NCBI RefSeq assembly: GCF_000379425.1
Contig: NZ_KB902204.1
Span: 140,474-195,401 of the forward strand
DNA length: 54,928 nt
Origin: Corynebacterium lubricantis DSM 45231
GTDB lineage: Bacteria; Actinomycetota; Actinomycetes; Mycobacteriales; Mycobacteriaceae
Direction of reading: 5' to 3'
This document shows positions 44,425 to 53,271 of the stretch, piece by piece. The stretch's first letter is position 1. Every line of letters begins with the position of its first letter. The notes beneath the pieces were generated by a model that did no database searches, was not told the DNA's origin, and saw only the letters and a list, made by a program, of their open reading frames with translations. A program made the translations under genes and the position numbers.

Positions 44425-45300
44425 TTAGAACGGTGAAGCGTAGGTAGCGGCACCAATAGCACTCATGCTGGATGCATCGGTCATACCGTCAGATGACATG
44501 ACCAGCGGGACACGAGACCCAATTGGAACGGCACCCCAACGGCCAGAGACAGCGTTGTACAACGACATTCCCGAGTCATCGGTAACCGTGCGCTCGACCG
44601 GATTCGTGTTCACCGTGACCACCAAACCTTCGGGGATTTGTCCACGCAGCGACAGCAACGAGTCACCCACACCAAACACCGGATTAGCCAAAGGGCCTTC
44701 CAGTTTCCATGTCAGCCACATCGGACCTTGCCCACGGTTTTCCATGTACAAGTCGCTGACTGTGTTCGAGGACGAGATGTAGAACGGATAGGCGTGTCCC
44801 TGCATGCCATAGAACGGAACACTCCCAGACTGCCCAGAACCGGACAGAGAGAACGTTGCAATCTGTTCGGGGCCAAACCACCACGGCCCGTTACCAGTGA
44901 GGCTCCACAGTTCTATCGGTGGCTCACCTCCCAGCCCAGGGTCATAGGTGTATGACGTGCCAGGCGTATCGAGTAGATGAAGCTTCCGCCAACGAGTCTC
45001 GCCACCAGGGCGCGTGAACCGCAAAACACCCTCATTCCACGGGCTATTTGCCTGAAACCACCACTCCTCCCGCAACTGGTAGTACTCCTCGCCTTCCAAG
45101 CCAACACCCACTTGGACCTTCAAATCATGCTCAGCACGCTTCAACTGGGTAGCAGTACGCACCTGCCCACCACGAACATGAACATGCTCCATCTCAGGCC
45201 ACGAGAGACCCTCCTGATCTAAGTCGAGGATGACACCCTCAGTGCCATTACCTAGATCCCAGGTCTTACCTCGCCAGTCAATCCATTCAATTTTTCTCAT
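44425..45300 (-). CDS. Phage distal tail protein
   Basis: 291 residues, beta-rich, of the Dit type by position directly after the tape measure gene and by segments such as GVILDLDQEGLSWPEMEHVHVRGG. Its start overlaps the tape measure stop in ATGA, so expression is coupled. Confidence 0.82.
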   Translation of the reverse strand: MRKIEWIDWRGKTWDLGNGTEGVILDLDQEGLSWPEMEHVHVRGGQVRTATQLKRAEHDLKVQVGVGLEGEEYYQLREEWWFQANSPWNEGVLRFTRPGGETRWRKLHLLDTPGTSYTYDPGLGGEPPIELWSLTGNGPWWFGPEQIATFSLSGSGQSGSVPFYGMQGHAYPFYISSSNTVSDLYMENRGQGPMWLTWKLEGPLANPVFGVGDSLLSLRGQIPEGLVVTVNTNPVERTVTDDSGMSLYNAVSGRWGAVPIGSRVPLVMSSDGMTDASSMSAIGAATYASPF

Positions 45301-48300
45301 GACAATCCTGCCTTAATCTGTGCCCTACGCTGCTTACGCTCAACCTCGCGGATTGGAGCATTTGGATCAGCAGCAACCAACGTGCCAATGTGCACCGAAG
45401 CATCCACACCAGAGCCACCGCCTGGGGCATTTGTACCGGGCAGCGACGAGTTAACCCCTGACTTGTAGCCGTCGAGATTCCGTTGGACCTTCTTCATCAT
45501 TCCCCCAGATGCCGCGGCTGCATCCGCAGCGGTATCGGCGATGCCTTGGGCAAACGTTGTACCAATCGAGCGGCCTGAATACAGCACCCAGCCCCTGCCC
45601 GAGAATGGGCCCTTCTTCGCCGGGGAGAACGGGAAGAAGTCACGCGCAGCCTGAACAACACCGCGCGCTGCATCCGCCACAGAACCGATCATGGACTTAA
45701 TGCCGTTGATAAAGCCCTGAATCAAGGCCTTACCGGAACCAACGAGAAGCGAGCCCACGTTTCCCAGAACACTAAGCACCCTGCTTGGAAGTTGCCCTAC
45801 CGAGCTGACTGCGTTGGATACACCAGACGAGAACGCGGATACAACACGGTTCCACATATTCGATACGAAACTTGTCGCGCTCGATACCAGGTTCGAGATG
45901 AACCCAAGCACCGAGGACACCCACCCAGCCACAGCGGCAATCACTGTGGACACCATCGACACGAACCCGGAAATGACACCAGCCACGAACGACACGATCA
46001 TGCCCAGAGCACTACCAACGAAACCAGCGATGGAAGCGAGCAATTGCAAGAACGCTCCGGCCACCTGGATCACGATGGCAATCACCGGAGCCAGGGCAGA
46101 AACAATGGAAGAAACAACCTGAATCACCGCAGAAATCACAGGAATCAGGGAAGTCAGCACAGGCATCAGAGCACTAATCACGGAAGCAGCAACCTGTAGA
46201 ACCATGCCGATCAACGGGGCCAGCGCCGTAACGACCTGGGCCACTACCTGGACGATCTGCACGATCACTGGCAGCAGTGCCGCGATAACTGGCATGAGCG
46301 CACCCATCAACGTGCCCGCGACTTGCAGGAGCACGGGGAGCAGCGGGAGAACAGCCTGCAAGATTTGCATGAATGCTTCCGCAAGTTGCGGGATGAACGG
46401 CGCAAGCATCTGGATACCTTGAAGAAGAGCGCCGCCTATGGCCACCGCTAGTTGCTCGATGTAGGGCGCGAGCATGGCCACGACCTGGCCAAGCATGCTG
46501 AAAATCGGGGTCACAGCCTGCAACGCAGCCGTAAGCACGACTCCCAGCACACCTGCAATCGTTGAAACGACCGGCGCGAGCGCGGAAAACGCCTGAGCAA
46601 TGATGCTGACAATTGGTGCGAGCGCAGAAATCACCGGCGCGAGCGCACCACCGATGGCACCCACCATCTGCCCGAGCACCGGTAGGAGTGGCGCAGCAGC
46701 AGCCAGTATTTCACCGAACGCGGCACCCAACGGGGCAAGAGCAGGCGCAATAGCCGCCAGGCCCTGAGCAAGCCCATCAACCGCCACCGACAGGCCAGGG
46801 CCAATAGCCGTAATGAACTCCGAAACGGCAGGAATCAGGGTCACCGCAATAATCTGCCCAAGCTGGCCAAGAATCGGCATGAGTGCAGCCATAGCAGCAG
46901 CCATAGCATCAAACATGCCCTGCAAAACGGACATGCCCTCAGCGGAGTTCACCCACTGGTTCATCTGCTCGATAGCCCCAGACATAGTGCCCAGATACGA
47001 CTGCCCCGATGCGGTCATGGCTGTCCAAACACCGGAAATGATGCCACCAACATTGGACATGACTTCGCCCATGTTCTGAATCTTGGTCACCATGTCTTGG
47101 AAAGACTGCTGTAGCGATCCATCCTGGAAACCAGCCACCATGCGCTCAGACCACGCATCCGCAGCGTGATTAATCCGCTCCGTCAGGTCGCTAAGCACGG
47201 GGCCAGCAGCAGCACCAACGGCAACGAGCCCAGGCACAGCACCAGCAATCGCATAGGTTAGGTCGCTTGCAGCCTGACCAGAGTGATGAAACAGGGTTTT
47301 CATGGCAGAAAGACCGACACCCTGAGACACGAAATCCACTACACCAGCAGCGGCATTTCCCATGTCCATTGCAAGCCCTGACATGGTATCTCGCAAAGGT
47401 TGCACGAGAGCAGACAAGTCACCAATGTTGGAGAAGTTAGCCCAGAACTTCTGCTGGACTTCTTCGCCCAGGCCTGAGAACTCTTCTTTTAGTCCACGAA
47501 TCGACGTGGCAGCAGTCTGGGCAGCGGGTGGCAGTTCTGCAATTGCCGCGGCAAAATCCTCAGCGGATTCAGCATTAATGGCATCGCCCATGCCGTTGAA
47601 CGCGCTCTTGAGCACGCCTACGGCCATTGCAGCAGCACCAATCGCCGAGGGTACCAACGCGCCACCCAACTGACCTAGGGCCACCACGGCAGGCCATGCA
47701 GCGGAAGCTACCGCAGCCAACGGGGCAGCAAGGCCACCAATTGCCGTTCCGAGTACCGCAATGGAACCCATCATCTGGGGGAGCATGCGCAGGCTAGAAA
47801 GCATCTCCGAACCGAAGAACCTCGATGCCACCTTCGTAGCAGCCATCGCAGCAGCCAGAGACGCGTAGAAACCCTTAGTATTCAGTTTCAACGCAACGTT
47901 GATTGTTGGCCTGCCAGCAGCAGCCACAGTGCCCGCCACGGCAGACAGGAACCGGACAGCATTAATCTTGAGGGTGCCGTGAATGTCATCGACTAGTTCC
48001 TGCGCCCGATTCGCGGCCTGCTTCACCTTCTGAATGAACCCACCGGTATCAACATCAATATCGGTCTTAATAGATTCCGTGGCCTTCTCAGCAGCCTTCG
48101 CCGCAGAAGTCGCCTCGCGCGCCAACTGGGAGGCATCCACCCCCATGTCAACATCAACATTGCCCACCGCAGCCTGAGCAGACTGAACGGCAGACTTCGC
48201 CGCGCGCGCCACCTGGCCGGGGTCAAAATCAATCTTGACGTTGAACTTGATCTTCTCTTCAAGACCACGAAGTTCAGCCTTTAACGACTTGCTGAAACCC

Positions 48301-48365
48301 TTGGAGTTGGGCATCACTTTAATGTTGACGGCACCAATCGTGCGCCCCATATCAGCCATACCCAC
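45297..48365 (-). CDS. Tape measure protein
   Basis: 1022 residues, the longest phage gene here; it sets tail length. The N-terminal third is helical and Ala-rich, the middle third (about 520-850) is a row of hydrophobic helices with the repeating pattern ALxPVixxIxQVV, and the C-terminal part has a GKALIQGFINGIKSMIGSVADAA tail typical of the family. It follows the two tail chaperones. Confidence 0.92.
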   Translation of the reverse strand: MGMADMGRTIGAVNIKVMPNSKGFSKSLKAELRGLEEKIKFNVKIDFDPGQVARAAKSAVQSAQAAVGNVDVDMGVDASQLAREATSAAKAAEKATESIKTDIDVDTGGFIQKVKQAANRAQELVDDIHGTLKINAVRFLSAVAGTVAAAGRPTINVALKLNTKGFYASLAAAMAATKVASRFFGSEMLSSLRMLPQMMGSIAVLGTAIGGLAAPLAAVASAAWPAVVALGQLGGALVPSAIGAAAMAVGVLKSAFNGMGDAINAESAEDFAAAIAELPPAAQTAATSIRGLKEEFSGLGEEVQQKFWANFSNIGDLSALVQPLRDTMSGLAMDMGNAAAGVVDFVSQGVGLSAMKTLFHHSGQAASDLTYAIAGAVPGLVAVGAAAGPVLSDLTERINHAADAWSERMVAGFQDGSLQQSFQDMVTKIQNMGEVMSNVGGIISGVWTAMTASGQSYLGTMSGAIEQMNQWVNSAEGMSVLQGMFDAMAAAMAALMPILGQLGQIIAVTLIPAVSEFITAIGPGLSVAVDGLAQGLAAIAPALAPLGAAFGEILAAAAPLLPVLGQMVGAIGGALAPVISALAPIVSIIAQAFSALAPVVSTIAGVLGVVLTAALQAVTPIFSMLGQVVAMLAPYIEQLAVAIGGALLQGIQMLAPFIPQLAEAFMQILQAVLPLLPVLLQVAGTLMGALMPVIAALLPVIVQIVQVVAQVVTALAPLIGMVLQVAASVISALMPVLTSLIPVISAVIQVVSSIVSALAPVIAIVIQVAGAFLQLLASIAGFVGSALGMIVSFVAGVISGFVSMVSTVIAAVAGWVSSVLGFISNLVSSATSFVSNMWNRVVSAFSSGVSNAVSSVGQLPSRVLSVLGNVGSLLVGSGKALIQGFINGIKSMIGSVADAARGVVQAARDFFPFSPAKKGPFSGRGWVLYSGRSIGTTFAQGIADTAADAAAASGGMMKKVQRNLDGYKSGVNSSLPGTNAPGGGSGVDASVHIGTLVAADPNAPIREVERKQRRAQIKAGLS

Positions 48366-48374
48366 TACCTCCTA

Positions 48375-49219
48375 CTAGGTTTTCATTGCTTGACTCGTTG
48401 CCATCTTCCGCCACGAGGCCAGCTTCCTTTTCTGTCTGCGACGCTTCGCAGCTTCAAACCCTGGGTAGTTCTCCCACTCGCGGAATTTCTCGCCCTTGGC
48501 CCCCTTCTTCCGTCCGGAATTAACTTTCATGACACGCAGGGCTTCTATGGCATTACGCACATCGAGCAGCATGAAGTCTTTCTCGGACCAGCCGACTCCG
48601 TTCTCTTCGCCCTGAACGCGCGCGAAGTAGCGCGAAGTGCTTGGTAATCCCCGCACGAGCAGCAGCACTTCTACCGGCTCCCACTCCAAAACAACTTGGG
48701 ATAGCCGCAAACCGTAGAACTGCTGAAAGTCCGGGACAAGGGCACTCCCGAACTTCTCAACTTGCTCATGCAGGGCAATTAGTTTCCCATGCGCTCAGCA
48801 ACACGACCGAAAGCAGCCATTACCGCTGACTCTCCATCTTCCTGCGCAATCAACCACTTGGTCATGGCCTCGCGGTCCTCCGCCTGGTCGAGCACAATAT
48901 CTTCCGCAGCGATAATCAAATCTTCAAGCTTCTGAAAGGTGGAACCATCCTTTAAAAGGTCCTCTTCCGAGATATTGATCTCCCCGTCCTGCCAATCCTC
49001 AGGCAGCATCGCGGCAACATCCAACACCTTCCGCTTAAAAGCGAATCGAGCAGACGGCAGTAAATGGTTCATTCCCTTCAACGCAGGCATGGTGGAAAGA
49101 TCGTAAGATTCTTCCGCAGCATCGAACTCGTTGGCAACCTCAGCCAATGCGGGCTCCTGGTCCTCGACAGGCTCAACATCTGGGGTGGCAGCCTTCGTGT
49201 TGTTTTTCTTGTTTGCCAT
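48375..49219 (-). CDS. Tail assembly chaperone G-T frameshift product
   Basis: Two overlapping frames make one long product. The first (49219 to 48779, 146 residues plus stop) is the G-type protein. Before its stop the message reads ATG GGA AAC TAA, which contains the canonical slippery heptamer GGGAAAC (complement of 48782-48788). A -1 shift gives GGG AAA CTA ATT, and the frame stays open to 48375 (135 further residues, including HEQVEKFGSALVPDFQQFYG). The full product is 281 residues. Two proteins, G and G-T, chaperone the tape measure during tail assembly in siphoviruses. A separate start for the second frame is not needed. Confidence 0.88.
48779..49219 (-). CDS. Tail assembly chaperone, G form
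   Basis: 146 residues from ATG at 49219 with AGGAGG upstream; a longer frame upstream runs through the terminator hairpin and was rejected. The acidic N-terminal tail (VEPVEDQEPALAEVANEFDAAEE) precedes a helical domain ending in VAERMGN. It is read without shifting; the shifted form is the 281-residue product. Confidence 0.85.
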   Translation of the reverse strand: MANKKNNTKAATPDVEPVEDQEPALAEVANEFDAAEESYDLSTMPALKGMNHLLPSARFAFKRKVLDVAAMLPEDWQDGEINISEEDLLKDGSTFQKLEDLIIAAEDIVLDQAEDREAMTKWLIAQEDGESAVMAAFGRVAERMGN

Positions 49220-49244
49220 GAAAATATCCTCCTGAAATGCAAAA

Positions 49245-49289
49245 AGTGTGGGGCAACAACGACTTTTATTGTCATTGCCACCCCACACT
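49245..49289 (-). terminator. Terminator between major tail protein and tail chaperone
   Basis: The stem AGTGTGGGG pairs with CCCCACACT (49245-49253 with 49281-49289), with a shorter inner part. On the minus strand it is followed by TTTTT. It would reduce reading of the chaperone genes relative to the major tail protein. Confidence 0.75.
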
Positions 49290-49318
49290 GGGCAGTCAGT
49301 CAGCGACGAAACTACAAC

Positions 49319-49936
49319 TTAGGCAGCGCCGCCAGATTCAGTACCACCAGCCTGGTTCGCCGGGTCCAGGCCAGAGTGCGTAATGTTCTGGCGATTCTTC
49401 CCCGGTGCCTGAGTCACGGTGTACACAATCGGCGCACCCACAAAGTTCTCAGTATCGAACTCAATCGAATCACCAGGCTTAGTCTCAGTACGCGGATGCT
49501 GAAACACCAAGTAACCATCACCATCGACCACGATCACGACCAACGACAAGCGAGTGGACTTGTACACCGCTGGAACAGAAAAGTAACCAGTCGCAGCATC
49601 GATAGATCCGTTATCGCCGAATCGCTGCTTCAACGTCTCCTCGGACCACTGGATTGGGGTCACAGTCCACGAATCAGCCTGGGTGATCTGGGTAGTACGC
49701 AGTGCCCGGTTCTCCCACGCACCCTTGACCTCGCCACCCTCAATCTCGGATTCAAGAGAAGGCAGTTCATCAAGCGAGGTGTAGCCAAGCGGCACATAAG
49801 TACCAATCGAGCCAGTCATGCCACCGGCGATCCACGCCTTAATTTCTTCATGGGTGGGAGGCTCAGCCCCATCCGCACCGCCCATTACGGTGCCAGTTCC
49901 CGGCATGAAGACGGCATTGTCATTGTATTCAGCCAT
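49319..49936 (-). CDS. Major tail tube protein
   Basis: 205 residues, with the even beta-strand pattern of siphovirus tube proteins (PGDSIEFDTENFVGAPIVYTVTQ). It lies between the tail terminator gene and the chaperones. The strong terminator after it fits a protein needed in many copies. An AGGAG site precedes ATG. Confidence 0.87.
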   Translation of the reverse strand: MAEYNDNAVFMPGTGTVMGGADGAEPPTHEEIKAWIAGGMTGSIGTYVPLGYTSLDELPSLESEIEGGEVKGAWENRALRTTQITQADSWTVTPIQWSEETLKQRFGDNGSIDAATGYFSVPAVYKSTRLSLVVIVVDGDGYLVFQHPRTETKPGDSIEFDTENFVGAPIVYTVTQAPGKNRQNITHSGLDPANQAGGTESGGAA

Positions 49937-50339
49937 TGTTCACTCTCCTAAGGAATAAGTTATACGTTGAGGTGACCAGTTCCGCACCACTCGGATTATG
50001 TGGAGACACGCGCGCAGGCTCGCTGTCACACTTCACACTAGAAACAGCAATATCATCCACATTGGTCAGCGACAGCAGCGCATCCGCCACCTGTTCATGA
50101 ACTAGAAACGCTTCATCCTCCGTGGGAGCAGACGTAGACAACACGACAGTCACATTGAACAGCCAACGATTCCACCCACCACCAACCGCGCTCGCAGGTG
50201 GCACCTGCACCACAGTCACAGGCGAACCATCATAAGAAGCATCACGCCCCAACTCGATCACCTCACCAGGGCACGCAGCGCGCAAACCATCGAGCAACAC
50301 CTTCTCAGGCGAAAAACGCTCATGCTTAGGCTGAACCAT
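49929..50339 (-). CDS. Tail terminator-like protein
   Basis: 136 residues from ATG at 50339; the start overlaps the previous stop by one base (TGATG). A mixed alpha/beta pattern with FNVTVVLSTSAPTEDEAFLVHEQVADALLSL fits the tail-terminator fold, and position just before the tube gene agrees. Overlaps the major tail gene by 8 bases. Confidence 0.72.
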   Translation of the reverse strand: MVQPKHERFSPEKVLLDGLRAACPGEVIELGRDASYDGSPVTVVQVPPASAVGGGWNRWLFNVTVVLSTSAPTEDEAFLVHEQVADALLSLTNVDDIAVSSVKCDSEPARVSPHNPSGAELVTSTYNLFLRRVNNG

Positions 50340-50662
50340 CACGCACCACCCCGAGCGGCACGAGTGAGATTGAACTGACCAGGCACCCAATCACCAGGCC
50401 GGCCATCCTTCCCTCGCGCAAAGTGCCCAAACTCAACGTGGGCAGCAGCCGGATGGTCGTTGTACACAATCCGGTCAGTCACACCCTTAGGTGCAGCCTG
50501 TTTACCAGTCTTGAAGTTACCCGAGTACTCCCCGGTATCCCGGCGCGCCGACGCATTCGATGCAGCGCTCGCACGTATCTTTTCCGCGGCCTCGTCCAAT
50601 GCAGTCGAATCGCTAGCCATGCGGGCAACGATATTGCCCACGCCTTTATAAATCTCAGCCAT
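50339..50662 (-). CDS. Neck / HK97 gp10-like protein
   Basis: 107 residues with the VYNDHPAAAHVEFGH segment typical of HK97 gp10-like head-tail proteins. It lies between the head-closure gene and the tail terminator gene, with overlaps on both sides (8 bases and 1 base). Confidence 0.78.
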   Translation of the reverse strand: MAEIYKGVGNIVARMASDSTALDEAAEKIRASAASNASARRDTGEYSGNFKTGKQAAPKGVTDRIVYNDHPAAAHVEFGHFARGKDGRPGDWVPGQFNLTRAARGGA

Positions 50663-51017
50663 TCCTTAATCCTCGTTTCACGCTTGTTTGCCTCAGTGCA
50701 ACTACGTCACGCGCAGTGCGCCTAGATCCGCGATGCCGTTTTGGTTCGCCTACGACCTGGTGCACAATCCCTTCGCCATCAATCACAAGTGAGAGATCGT
50801 CCCCGGGGAATGAACGGGTATAGAACCGTTTCAGATTCAGCACACCAGTCTCGCCAGCGCTCGCATACGCGGTGATGTCATCCGTAGTGGATTGCTGCAA
50901 CCTTCCCCAACAATCCACCATGCCTACCTCGACAGGTTCCTTACGGCCACGGTCGTTCTCGCGCATCTCGCGCAGCACCACAGTCACCTTGTCCTTCATC
51001 GCAGTCGAGCGCAGCAT
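50655..51017 (-). CDS. Head closure protein
   Basis: 120 residues. Its start ATG overlaps the stop of the upstream gene by one base in TGATG, and the next gene overlaps by 8. It has a beta-rich fold pattern (WGRLQQSTTDDITAYASAGE, LSLVIDGEGIVHQVVGEPKRHRG) seen in head-tail stopper proteins. Placement only; no catalytic site is expected. Confidence 0.72.
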   Translation of the reverse strand: MLRSTAMKDKVTVVLREMRENDRGRKEPVEVGMVDCWGRLQQSTTDDITAYASAGETGVLNLKRFYTRSFPGDDLSLVIDGEGIVHQVVGEPKRHRGSRRTARDVVALRQTSVKRGLRNG

Positions 51018-51469
51018 CAGGAATCACCTTCCGAATACCACGGGAAGCCAAACTCACTGCCGTCAGGAACGTAACCACCACCGCGCATTGGTTCCTCGCG
51101 GTACGTCGAAATAGTCCCGATGCCTTTCGGTCGCGCGCGCCTACGGAATTTCCGAAGCTCGGCCTGCTCGGATGCGGTGAACACATCGGCCTTGGTAACC
51201 GTTGCATCGAGGCCATACGAGTAGTCGCCCTCAGACTCACGGGTAAACCGGTCAGGGTTTGTGTACAAGCGACGAGTAGCAAGCGCCATCACAGCCATCG
51301 CGCCAGGGGGAACATCCAACGAATCGCGCCAATCACGACCCGTAATACTCAGGGCAGTCGCGGAAACAATCTCAATCGCCCAGAATGCAAGACCGGTATC
51401 AATCGGCCCATGATCAGAGGACAATGACGCTTCCAGGTCCCCGAGCTCAATTAACCTTACTCGATCCAT
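51017..51469 (-). CDS. Head-tail connector (gp6-like)
   Basis: 150 residues, helical in its N-terminal half (DLEASLSSDHGPIDTGLAFWAIEIVSATALSITGRDW), as in gp6-type adaptor proteins that sit on the portal ring. It follows the capsid gene after a terminator. Confidence 0.75.
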   Translation of the reverse strand: MDRVRLIELGDLEASLSSDHGPIDTGLAFWAIEIVSATALSITGRDWRDSLDVPPGAMAVMALATRRLYTNPDRFTRESEGDYSYGLDATVTKADVFTASEQAELRKFRRRARPKGIGTISTYREEPMRGGGYVPDGSEFGFPWYSEGDS

Positions 51470-51495
51470 GCCCTACCTCCTTTCGATATGGAAAA

Positions 51496-51524
51496 GCACC
51501 CGCACCCTGGGTGGGTACGGGTGC
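51496..51524 (-). terminator. Terminator after the major capsid gene
   Basis: The stem GCACCCG / CGGGTGC (51496-51502 with 51518-51524), with inner ACCC/GGGT pairing, is followed on the minus strand by TTTTC. It would limit reading of the connector genes and keep capsid protein in excess. Confidence 0.72.
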
Positions 51525-51541
51525 ATTACTAAGCCTTGCGC

Positions 51542-52615
51542 TTATACCGCAGGTTCAGCGGTTACAGGTGCCGCTGGCTCCTCGATGCCAGGCTCAGCGG
51601 TCAACTTCACGATGCGCTGACCATCAAGCACCTCAGCACCAGCAAACGTGTCAACAACCGCGCGGTCCTGCAAACGATTCACGTCGTAGTCATGCAGGTA
51701 ACGCAGGGTAAAGCCCTGGGCAGATGCAGTAGACGCGAACGGCACACCACGAGGAACCGCAGGAACACGAGTAACCAAAGTGACTGCATCGCGGTTCAGA
51801 GCGTAAGCAGCGTATGGGTCAATCGTGTTGTCCTCGATAATGGTGAAGCCATACAGACGGCCAAGGGTAGCGTCACGCAGCAGACCATCGGTGCCCGCCT
51901 CGTTGACCTTGAACAGGTTCGGGGTGGACAGCAGCGCGCCAGCCCAACCAGTGCCCACAACGAGGTAACGGTTCTGCGCAGGGACACCACGCAGGCCAAG
52001 CAACTGTCGAGCAGCACGAATCGCAGGAAGAACCTGGGAGTGGTCATCTGCCTGCAACATAGCGTTGCGCACAGGGGAGCCCGCAGCGGAAGGCTGCAAG
52101 CCAAGACCGATACCAGCAGCACCAGTGCCGCGGTTATCCGCGGTGATTGCCTCACCCGCAGAGTTAGACAACTGGCCCTTAGGGGCCTTATCAATCGCAG
52201 TCAAACCCTCAGGAACAGAATCAAAAGCGCGAGCAACCGTTGCGTTGAGTTCATCCGCAACCGATTCAGCCATTGGAGCAACGACTTCACGCTCCATGTC
52301 AGTCAGGGTGAAGGTTGCGAAATCATCCGGCAGCTTCACCGCCTGATACACCTGATCTTCGAGGCTTATAGAGGTGTACGGCTGGACCAAGCGAGAGTAG
52401 GTAATCTCGTCCTCGTTCGCGCGGTTTTCCTTGGTGTAGACACGCGCAGGGTCGATGTGAATTGGGTTCTTCACGGTCACGGTCGCGCCACGGCCAGGCA
52501 CAAACTCACGGGAGAAGTCCTGGTTCACAATACGCGCCAGGGTGGAACGGTTACGCAGCGCAGCAAGCGTAGAAGTTGCTACCTGCTCAGGGGTAAAAAG
52601 AAGATGTTCAGCCAT
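51542..52615 (-). CDS. Major capsid protein
   Basis: 357 residues between the scaffold gene and the connector genes. The sequence shows an N-arm, then ITYSRLVQPYTSISLEDQVYQAVKLPDDFATFTLTDMEREVVAPMA and a later RYLVVGTGWAGALLS core, consistent with P22-type coat proteins of the HK97 fold. The C-terminal tail is rich in Pro, Ala and Glu. Confidence 0.88.
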   Translation of the reverse strand: MAEHLLFTPEQVATSTLAALRNRSTLARIVNQDFSREFVPGRGATVTVKNPIHIDPARVYTKENRANEDEITYSRLVQPYTSISLEDQVYQAVKLPDDFATFTLTDMEREVVAPMAESVADELNATVARAFDSVPEGLTAIDKAPKGQLSNSAGEAITADNRGTGAAGIGLGLQPSAAGSPVRNAMLQADDHSQVLPAIRAARQLLGLRGVPAQNRYLVVGTGWAGALLSTPNLFKVNEAGTDGLLRDATLGRLYGFTIIEDNTIDPYAAYALNRDAVTLVTRVPAVPRGVPFASTASAQGFTLRYLHDYDVNRLQDRAVVDTFAGAEVLDGQRIVKLTAEPGIEEPAAPVTAEPAV

Positions 52616-52626
52616 AACGGCACTCC

Positions 52627-53208
52627 TTATCGGTTATAAATTCGTTCACCGATCTTGGCAAGATCAGTTTCATTGTCAGAACCTGCCTGAACCTCACCAC
52701 GACGAACACCATCATCAGGAAACGCGCCAGGAACAAACCCACGAGGGCCAAACGAATCAGCCAACGACTTCGCATCTGCCTTCATCTCTTCCAACGTGTC
52801 GCCCTGTAGACGCTTAGCCATCTCGAACGGCAAACCAGTCTCCACAACAGCCTCGTACTGCATCGCCTTACGTTCCGCAGTACGAGCACGCTCACGGAGT
52901 TTCTTGTTCTCCGTATTCTTGCGCTTCATTTGCCGCCGAAGATGCTTCACATCATCGGACTCCTCGCCAGAATCATCGTCATCATCAGATTCATCGTCAG
53001 AAACTGAATCATCCGCATCGTCCTGGCCTTCATCCTCGTCAGAGGAATCATCACCAGGCTCTTCCTCGTCGAATTCATCCTCCGAATCCTCAGACTTGGC
53101 ACCAGCCTTGTCAGCGAGATCGTTTGGGGTTACCTGTTCAGTGTCATTAGTGCCGCCGTTCTCCTCCTGGGAAGAATCGGCATCAACATTCGCAGTAGTA
53201 TCAGACAT
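52627..53208 (-). CDS. Capsid scaffold protein
   Basis: 193 residues. It has a very acidic N-terminal half rich in Asp, Ser and Glu (about 20-87), a coiled coil (about 88-120, HLRRQMKRKNTENKKLRERARTAE) and a helical C-terminal end, the usual layout of internal scaffolds. Its stop lies 11 bases before the capsid start. A protease region is not apparent. Confidence 0.83.
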   Translation of the reverse strand: MSDTTANVDADSSQEENGGTNDTEQVTPNDLADKAGAKSEDSEDEFDEEEPGDDSSDEDEGQDDADDSVSDDESDDDDDSGEESDDVKHLRRQMKRKNTENKKLRERARTAERKAMQYEAVVETGLPFEMAKRLQGDTLEEMKADAKSLADSFGPRGFVPGAFPDDGVRRGEVQAGSDNETDLAKIGERIYNR

Positions 53209-53271
53209 TTATTATGTGTTCCTTTCGCACAGAGGCAAGAAGGTTGTTTCCAGCACCCTGGCTGGCTCACA

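Noticed and set aside
49220..49288. Longer start of the tail chaperone
   Set aside because: It would run through the terminator hairpin; the ATG at 49219 has AGGAGG at the right distance.
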